Shown: positions 59,611 to 64,000 of the stretch, in pieces
Numbering within the stretch: position 1 is the stretch's first letter
Layout of the letters: every line of letters begins with the position of its first letter
Assembly: GCA_965223465.1 (NCBI GenBank)
Contig: OZ245025.1
Span: forward strand, 620,001-684,000
Reading direction: 5' to 3'
Length of the DNA stretch: 64,000 bases
Origin: JAAELZ01 sp965223465
GTDB lineage: Bacteria > Pseudomonadota > Gammaproteobacteria > Arenicellales > Poriferihabitantaceae
The notes under the pieces: generated by a model
Databases searched by the model: none
What the model saw: the letters and a program-made list of their open reading frames with translations, nothing else
Told to the model about the DNA's origin: nothing
Made by a program: the position numbers and the translations under genes

Positions 59611-60189
59611 ATGCGTCCAATCAAACCAACACTTTGTAGCGCACTTCTGATTATGGCGGTAGCCGTGTCCAACCCGATCTATGCGCAAACTTCAGCGGTT
59701 GGTGGGGATTTCACCCTGATCGATCATCATGGCCAAACCTTTAATCTGAAGCAATTGCGCGGTAAGGTGGTGTTGGTGTTTTTTGGCTATACCTTTTGCC
59801 CGGATATTTGTCCGACCGAGTTGGCCAGTATGGCGCAACTTAACCGCACCCTGGGAACGCAAAAAGATCAGCTCCAGGTGCTATTTATTACGGTGGACCC
59901 AGCGCGTGATACGCCCGAGCAATTAAAAGAATATGTACGCTTCTTTAGTGAGGATTTAATCGGTCTGAGTGGCTCTGAGCAACAGATCGAAGCAGTCAAG
60001 CAAGCCTATCATGTTCAATCGAAAATTTTTCGCAAACACGCGAGTGATCAAAATTACAGCGTTGATCACAGCGCCAATCTGTACGTGATAGACCAGGCGG
60101 GTAAATTGGTTAACATCGTGCCCTATGGATTCCCCCTGGCGCACGTCGAGCAAATTGTGCGCGCATTGATTGGCGAGCAGCCGACGTAG
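59611..60189 (+). CDS. SCO1/SenC family copper chaperone
   Basis: This 192-residue exported protein (signal peptide about 1-23, ending IYA) is a thioredoxin-fold SCO protein with the copper-binding FGYTFCPDICPTELASM (CxxxC near 60-64) and the distal histidine in SVDHSANLYVID near 150. It begins 2 bp after the SCO-MauG stop and ends the mtoX operon; a copper supply role for MtoX or a terminal oxidase is inferred. A GTG at 59605 overlapping the upstream stop is an alternative start. Confidence 0.9.
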   Translation: MRPIKPTLCSALLIMAVAVSNPIYAQTSAVGGDFTLIDHHGQTFNLKQLRGKVVLVFFGYTFCPDICPTELASMAQLNRTLGTQKDQLQVLFITVDPARDTPEQLKEYVRFFSEDLIGLSGSEQQIEAVKQAYHVQSKIFRKHASDQNYSVDHSANLYVIDQAGKLVNIVPYGFPLAHVEQIVRALIGEQPT

Positions 60190-60216
60190 AACCGCATTTC
60201 TTGCAGGGGAAAAGCG

Positions 60217-61149
60217 TTATTCCTGCTCCAGCACGTCAAGGATACCCGCGCCGCGTTCTTTGGGTACATCGGTGATGCCACGAACCTTGCGACTTTTAGT
60301 GATCAACTTGTGGATAGCGGGCATAATGATCAATTCCAGGGCCAGATCAATTTTGGCCCCCGGTACCAGCAGCGTATCCTGGCGGGTCATTAGTGAGTTG
60401 TGTAATAAATTCAATAAATTAGATAGGTCAGGCGTTTCGAAATTCTGAAAATGTATCACCAGAGACATCTCATCTACACTGACTTTCCCGGTATTGGCGA
60501 ACGGATCAGAGGTATCAACTTGCGGGATGAGCTGAAAATTAATATGCGTGCGTGAAAATTGCGGGGTTATGTAGTTTACATAATCGTGCATGCGATCAAG
60601 GATAGATTCCTTGACCTGTGCTTTGGATTTACCACGTGAAGCGGTGTCTCGATGCATTCTGCGAATCCACTCAAGATTCACAATTGGGACCACGCCGATG
60701 AGTAAATCTGGATATTGCGCAATGTCAATGTCGCCATCAATTGCTGCACCATGCAGGCCGCGGTAGAGGAGTAAATCGGTGTCCGGGTCCATTTGTGTCC
60801 ATGGAGTAAAGGTTCCCGGTTTCTGACTGAACTGCGCAGCAGCTGCTTTAGTGTGTAAATAATGTCGGTACACCCCTGTGCCGACATTGGCATACTCAAA
60901 AAACAGAGAATCTAGTTTATCCAAATGATTACCGGCAGGCGCATAATGCGATAGATGTTCGCCATTCGCCTTCGCCTTCTGCATTTCGATCTCCATTTGT
61001 TTGCGCGAATAGCGATGAAACGCGTTACCCTGAATAAAGGCTGCTTTGACGCGTTCGCGCCAAAATATATGTTGGAAGGTTTTAATTAGTAGGGAACTGC
61101 CCCCTCCAGAGGAGCCGGTGACCGCCACGATTGGAAATTCTTCAGACAT
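60217..61149 (-). CDS. Phosphoribulokinase-like protein with altered catalytic residues
   Basis: The 310 residues align along their whole length with proteobacterial (class I) phosphoribulokinase and E. coli PrkB: HFRN/EG-like regions, GTFTPWTQMDPDTDLLLY near 112, VVPIVNLEWIRRMHRD near 153 and DYVNYITPQFSRTHINFQ near 190. Two residues needed in the Rhodobacter enzyme are changed: the catalytic base Asp42 is Asn (IQGNAFHRYS for xxGDSFHR) and the Walker-B Glu131 is Arg (LLLYRGLHG for LFYEGLHG). The P-loop is also unusual, GSSGGGSS instead of GSSGAGTT. Asp168 is kept. It is probably not a normal Calvin-cycle kinase; no other Calvin gene is nearby. Confidence 0.85.
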   Translation of the reverse strand: MSEEFPIVAVTGSSGGGSSLLIKTFQHIFWRERVKAAFIQGNAFHRYSRKQMEIEMQKAKANGEHLSHYAPAGNHLDKLDSLFFEYANVGTGVYRHYLHTKAAAAQFSQKPGTFTPWTQMDPDTDLLLYRGLHGAAIDGDIDIAQYPDLLIGVVPIVNLEWIRRMHRDTASRGKSKAQVKESILDRMHDYVNYITPQFSRTHINFQLIPQVDTSDPFANTGKVSVDEMSLVIHFQNFETPDLSNLLNLLHNSLMTRQDTLLVPGAKIDLALELIIMPAIHKLITKSRKVRGITDVPKERGAGILDVLEQE

Positions 61150-61377
61150 ACTATTTAATTTTCTGATCTAGGAGCAGCGCCGTTAGGCAAAGCGAGTTTC
61201 CAAATTTAATCAACGACATATTCACTAGACGGCCGGTTTTACTGAGCGCTGCATTGTAACGGGTCTTAGCCTAAACTGATCGCTGAAATATTTTATCCTT
61301 CTATTCGGTTTTGGTATGGAGCGGGTATGATCATGATTTTTAGGGCGCTAAGCAGCACGGGCAGCTGCCGGTAATCT

Positions 61378-62163
61378 TTAGAACCGTAGCGATAAACAGC
61401 TTAGCCCGCCGTCGAGCTTGCGAAACTCTGATGTCTCTACTTCAATGGTGTTATAAGCTGCTGCTTTAATCATTGCCAGCGTCTTCGGAAAGCCTTTGGG
61501 CACTAGCACATTATCATTGATCCACACTGAGTTTGCAGCATAGGATTCGTCTGGACTGATTTCCAAATGTTCGAATGATGCAAATTTGGGCTCATCAGCA
61601 AATGCGCGGCTTATCAATAGCTTATTGTGTTCTAGATAACTCAGCCCTGTTTTCAAATGCAGCATATCATTCATTTTAGTCGGGATGCCCCGCATACCGT
61701 AACGCTGTAAAATACCCACTATTTGATCAATACCAGCTTTGTTCGTACGCTTCGATCGGCCGATATAATAATCATCGCCAACCATCATAATATCTCCAGC
61801 ATCTACGGTACCAGGTGGTGCGATTGTCTCAATAGCCGGATAAAAAGCCGAGATGGTATCGCGAATAGTTGCCACTTCGCCTTGTCTGGTTGTTGCTCCA
61901 GGGCGAGTCAAGATCGCGCAGGCCAGCGTCAATAGTGCAACATCTTCCACAAAGGTAGAGTCGGGATATTGTTCATCCGCGGGTAACACCGTGACGTCCA
62001 GGCCGCAACATTGTAAGGCCTCGACGTAATCGCGGTGCTGCCGTAATGCCTTTGCATAATTTGGTTTGCCCAAATTAGCAGTGCTGATTCCATCAACGAG
62101 GTTTTCGCACGGTGTGCGCACTATTGCGTGGGTAAATCGTAACGGTTTTGAGGTGGTCAGCAC
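61378..62163 (-). CDS. Dimethylarginine dimethylaminohydrolase family amidinotransferase
   Basis: The 261-residue enzyme has the five-bladed propeller fold of the arginine-deiminase superfamily. DDAH features are the substrate motif DSTFVEDVALL near 68, GTVDAGDIM near 117, the catalytic His in MLHLKTGLSYL near 166 and the nucleophile Cys at the C-terminus, GGLSCLSLRF. It would hydrolyse methylated arginine (or a related guanidine) to citrulline and amine. The start is GTG 62163. An FAD oxidoreductase gene lies upstream, about 100 bp away, in the same direction; the two may form an arginine-derivative pathway. Confidence 0.85.
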   Translation of the reverse strand: MLTTSKPLRFTHAIVRTPCENLVDGISTANLGKPNYAKALRQHRDYVEALQCCGLDVTVLPADEQYPDSTFVEDVALLTLACAILTRPGATTRQGEVATIRDTISAFYPAIETIAPPGTVDAGDIMMVGDDYYIGRSKRTNKAGIDQIVGILQRYGMRGIPTKMNDMLHLKTGLSYLEHNKLLISRAFADEPKFASFEHLEISPDESYAANSVWINDNVLVPKGFPKTLAMIKAAAYNTIEVETSEFRKLDGGLSCLSLRF

Positions 62164-62267
62164 GGGCTATCCCTTCACTATTTACTTAAGGGACTTGGCA
62201 TCTTTCGATTTTTTAAACGCCACACGTTAGTCGATAAATCACGTTTACTCAATGAATAGTTATGGTT

Positions 62268-63527
62268 CTAGAGTTGACCGTCACCTGAAATTTCGTTGAT
62301 ACGCGCCATCAAGCCGCGATCCTGGTAGCGCTGGGGCGCGAAATAGGGCGCGTAGTTGGGTAATTTCCCTTCTGCCATAATCTTCGCGCATAATTCGCCC
62401 GCCGCGCAGGCAGACATTGTTCCATAGCCCGCCAGGGCAGCAATTGTATACAGTCCGCGATCTAATTTACCGATAATGGGCAAATTCTCGGCGGTTCGGG
62501 TGTAATAGCCGCCAAATTCGATTATAGGTCCCGGAGTGGGTTGATCGACGTATTGCTTCAAGCCGGGAATAAACCGGCTGCTGCCGCGCAGGACAACATC
62601 CCTAAATTCAGGATCTTCAGGAATCTCCCAGCGAGGGAGTGATGGCTTGGTATTGTATGCCCAGCCGAGTTTAATTTGCTGGCTTCCTTCAGGTTTAATA
62701 TGCAATCCAGCGGGATAGGTTTGCAGTAAATGCAAGTACTGTTCATCGCACTGAATAAGCTCACGCTCTTCGTCGGTCCAATTGAGTGCCTGTTGGTCCG
62801 CATATATTGTAAAGGGCATATCGCGTGGAATAATGCCTGCCGGGTCGGGTATAACAATTTTACGCTGAATTACCGAATAAATCGGTAGCTCGAACCGGAG
62901 CTGATTGACATGTTCAGCGACAAAAGGCCCAGAGCATAGAACGAGCTGATCCGTTTTGAGCGCTTTTTGTTTGGATAAGATAACTTCGTATCCACCTGTT
63001 TTAATGGGTTTTAATGCTTTTATATCCGCCTGTAATAACTGCACACCGCGACTGCGCGCTTGTTTTAGCAACAGGCTGCCCAGTGCATAAACATCAATCG
63101 TGCCTGCACGCTGGATGTGTATGAGTTGTTGGATATCGGGATCCAGATAGGGTTTTTGTGCGTGAATTAAGGCTTGGTCATCACACAAATCAAATGGTGG
63201 CTGGCTTGCAGTTTCAGGCGTACTAAATATGGGCGTTTTCTTTTGGTGGCTAACAAAATCATAGCCAGAAAAACGCATTTTAAATGCGTCTGGGTTATCC
63301 GCTAATAGTTGCTCCATTAAATCGATGCTATGGCTGACAAAATCGTTCATCCATGGCTGTGGCCAGAACTGGCGAAAATTCTCTCCCGATTGCGCCGTGG
63401 TAAATGAGAGCGGGGTGAGCTTGTCAATCAGGCAGATATTCGCCTGGTGGTATTTTTTGCTGAGATAATAGGCGCAAGCGACGCCCGCTATACCGGCGCC
63501 GCAAATAGTGATGTTTTTGTTTCGCAC
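62268..63527 (-). CDS. FAD-dependent oxidoreductase (DAO family)
   Basis: The 419-residue enzyme belongs to the glycine/D-amino-acid oxidase family. It begins with the FAD fingerprint ITICGAGIAGVACAYYLS, has a substrate domain in the middle and the C-terminal FAD region GLYTIAALAGYGTMSACAAG near 375. There is no covalent-flavin motif and no folate domain. The substrate is an amine or amino acid, not identifiable. GTG 63527 is the only good start; the ribosome binding site is not clear. It is upstream of the DDAH-like gene, possibly in one operon. Confidence 0.82.
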   Translation of the reverse strand: MRNKNITICGAGIAGVACAYYLSKKYHQANICLIDKLTPLSFTTAQSGENFRQFWPQPWMNDFVSHSIDLMEQLLADNPDAFKMRFSGYDFVSHQKKTPIFSTPETASQPPFDLCDDQALIHAQKPYLDPDIQQLIHIQRAGTIDVYALGSLLLKQARSRGVQLLQADIKALKPIKTGGYEVILSKQKALKTDQLVLCSGPFVAEHVNQLRFELPIYSVIQRKIVIPDPAGIIPRDMPFTIYADQQALNWTDEERELIQCDEQYLHLLQTYPAGLHIKPEGSQQIKLGWAYNTKPSLPRWEIPEDPEFRDVVLRGSSRFIPGLKQYVDQPTPGPIIEFGGYYTRTAENLPIIGKLDRGLYTIAALAGYGTMSACAAGELCAKIMAEGKLPNYAPYFAPQRYQDRGLMARINEISGDGQL

Positions 63528-63694
63528 CCAGGAGGGAAGGCATGTTAAGTACGGCCATTTTAAGAACTGCCAGCCGTGTGTTCAAGCATTCTTTTACGAA
63601 ATGCTACTCTCATTAATGTGGACACACGGGCAGTTTTTGTTCATCTCGCTATGGTATGATGACCAGCCTTGTATCCAATCTGGAGGAAAATCTA

Positions 63695-64000
63695 ATGCGT
63701 AAACTTAGCAGGGTATTGTTGTCCGTGATTACCATATTGCTACCATTTCAGGTTTGGTCAGCTGAAGGTAAGGCGGTGCTTTATCAGGTCAATGGTGATG
63801 ATTATGAAGGTTATTATGTCAGTGCTGGAGATGCCGCGCCATTGGTGCTGCTGATGCACGACTGGGATGGTTTAACCGACTATGAAGTCAAGCGTGCAGG
63901 TATGTTAGCTGAAATGGGCTACAGTGTGTTTGCGGCGGATTTGTTTGGCGCAGGGGTTAGGCCAACAGAAAATAAAGATAAAAAACAGCATACCGGAGAG
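63695..64000 (+). CDS. Dienelactone hydrolase family protein (partial, runs off the window)
   Basis: The first 102 codons are present, with ATG 63695 behind a GGAGGAAA site. The product starts with a signal peptide (about 1-23, SVITILLPFQVWSA) and then an alpha/beta hydrolase beginning LVLLMHDWDGLTDYEVKRAG and MGYSVFAADLFGAGVRP. The DLFG motif is typical of dienelactone hydrolase relatives. The nucleophile lies beyond the window. An exported hydrolase of unknown substrate is the safest call. Confidence 0.82.
   Translation, partial: MRKLSRVLLSVITILLPFQVWSAEGKAVLYQVNGDDYEGYYVSAGDAAPLVLLMHDWDGLTDYEVKRAGMLAEMGYSVFAADLFGAGVRPTENKDKKQHTGE

Noticed and set aside
1..64000. CRISPR arrays, tRNA or rRNA genes
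   Set aside because: No regularly spaced repeats and no tRNA or rRNA signatures were seen on reading either strand.

Overview
The window reads as chromosome of a sulfur-oxidising gammaproteobacterium, probably marine or host-associated. The support is the gene order yajC-secD-secF and nrdR-ribD-ribE-ribBX-ribH-nusB-pgpA, a regulator-metF-metH operon, rplU-rpmA-obgE-proB, and an aprMBA operon of the type used by sulfur oxidisers to oxidise sulfite. No rRNA, tRNA or CRISPR array was seen.

Layout. 1-8470: housekeeping genes on the plus strand (protein export, riboflavin synthesis, nusB, pgpA; thiL is absent from its usual place). 8590-18670: organosulfonate and amine island: an IclR regulator divergent from xsc (sulfoacetaldehyde acetyltransferase), a CuyA-like L-cysteate sulfo-lyase, a complete IS3-family element with a 3-bp target duplication, a GMC flavoprotein dehydrogenase and a frameshifted dimethylglycine/sarcosine dehydrogenase-like gene. 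18883-24593: a PKMT-like methyltransferase, two small metabolic proteins and pyruvate phosphate dikinase. 25050-28328: aprMBA. 28514-32827: small and accessory genes (SlyD-like PPIase, TPR protein, DUF4279, cupin, Asp/Glu racemase).

32871-38207 is the most unusual part: an array of integron gene cassettes, all on the minus strand, with six attC sites. In all five complete cassettes the inverse core of the cassette's own attC is the exact complement of the core at its 5' end. The cassettes carry an Mrr-type restriction endonuclease, an HNH endonuclease, a ClpP/SDH-like protease with a small overlapping partner, a membrane protein, a lipoprotein and, at the leading end, a reverse transcriptase of the Abi/DRT defence type. 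The RT has lost its N-terminus to an intact IS21-family element (38208-40675). This IS has no target duplication and on its other side truncates a DUF2063 (BufC-like) gene, so it marks a deletion or rearrangement junction. No integron integrase is in the window.

41749-53508: metH, metF and a SahR-like ArsR-methyltransferase regulator; rplU with a long lysine-rich tail; rpmA, obgE, proB; a Spy-like periplasmic protein next to an RstAB/CpxRA-like two-component system with an RstA-type box. 53518-60189: methanethiol oxidation locus: mtoX, a gene fusing an SCO domain to a MauG-type di-haem peroxidase, and a second SCO gene, divergent from a TetR regulator and glutathione-dependent formaldehyde oxidation genes (adhC, fghA). 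A consensus promoter with an embedded palindrome lies in front of mtoX. 60217-64000: a phosphoribulokinase-like protein with two catalytic acidic residues replaced, a DDAH-type hydrolase, an FAD oxidoreductase and the start of a dienelactone hydrolase family gene.

Taken together (inference): sulfonates (Xsc, CuyA) release sulfite and methanethiol (MtoX) releases sulfide and formaldehyde; AprMBA can oxidise the sulfite for energy while AdhC/FghA remove the formaldehyde.
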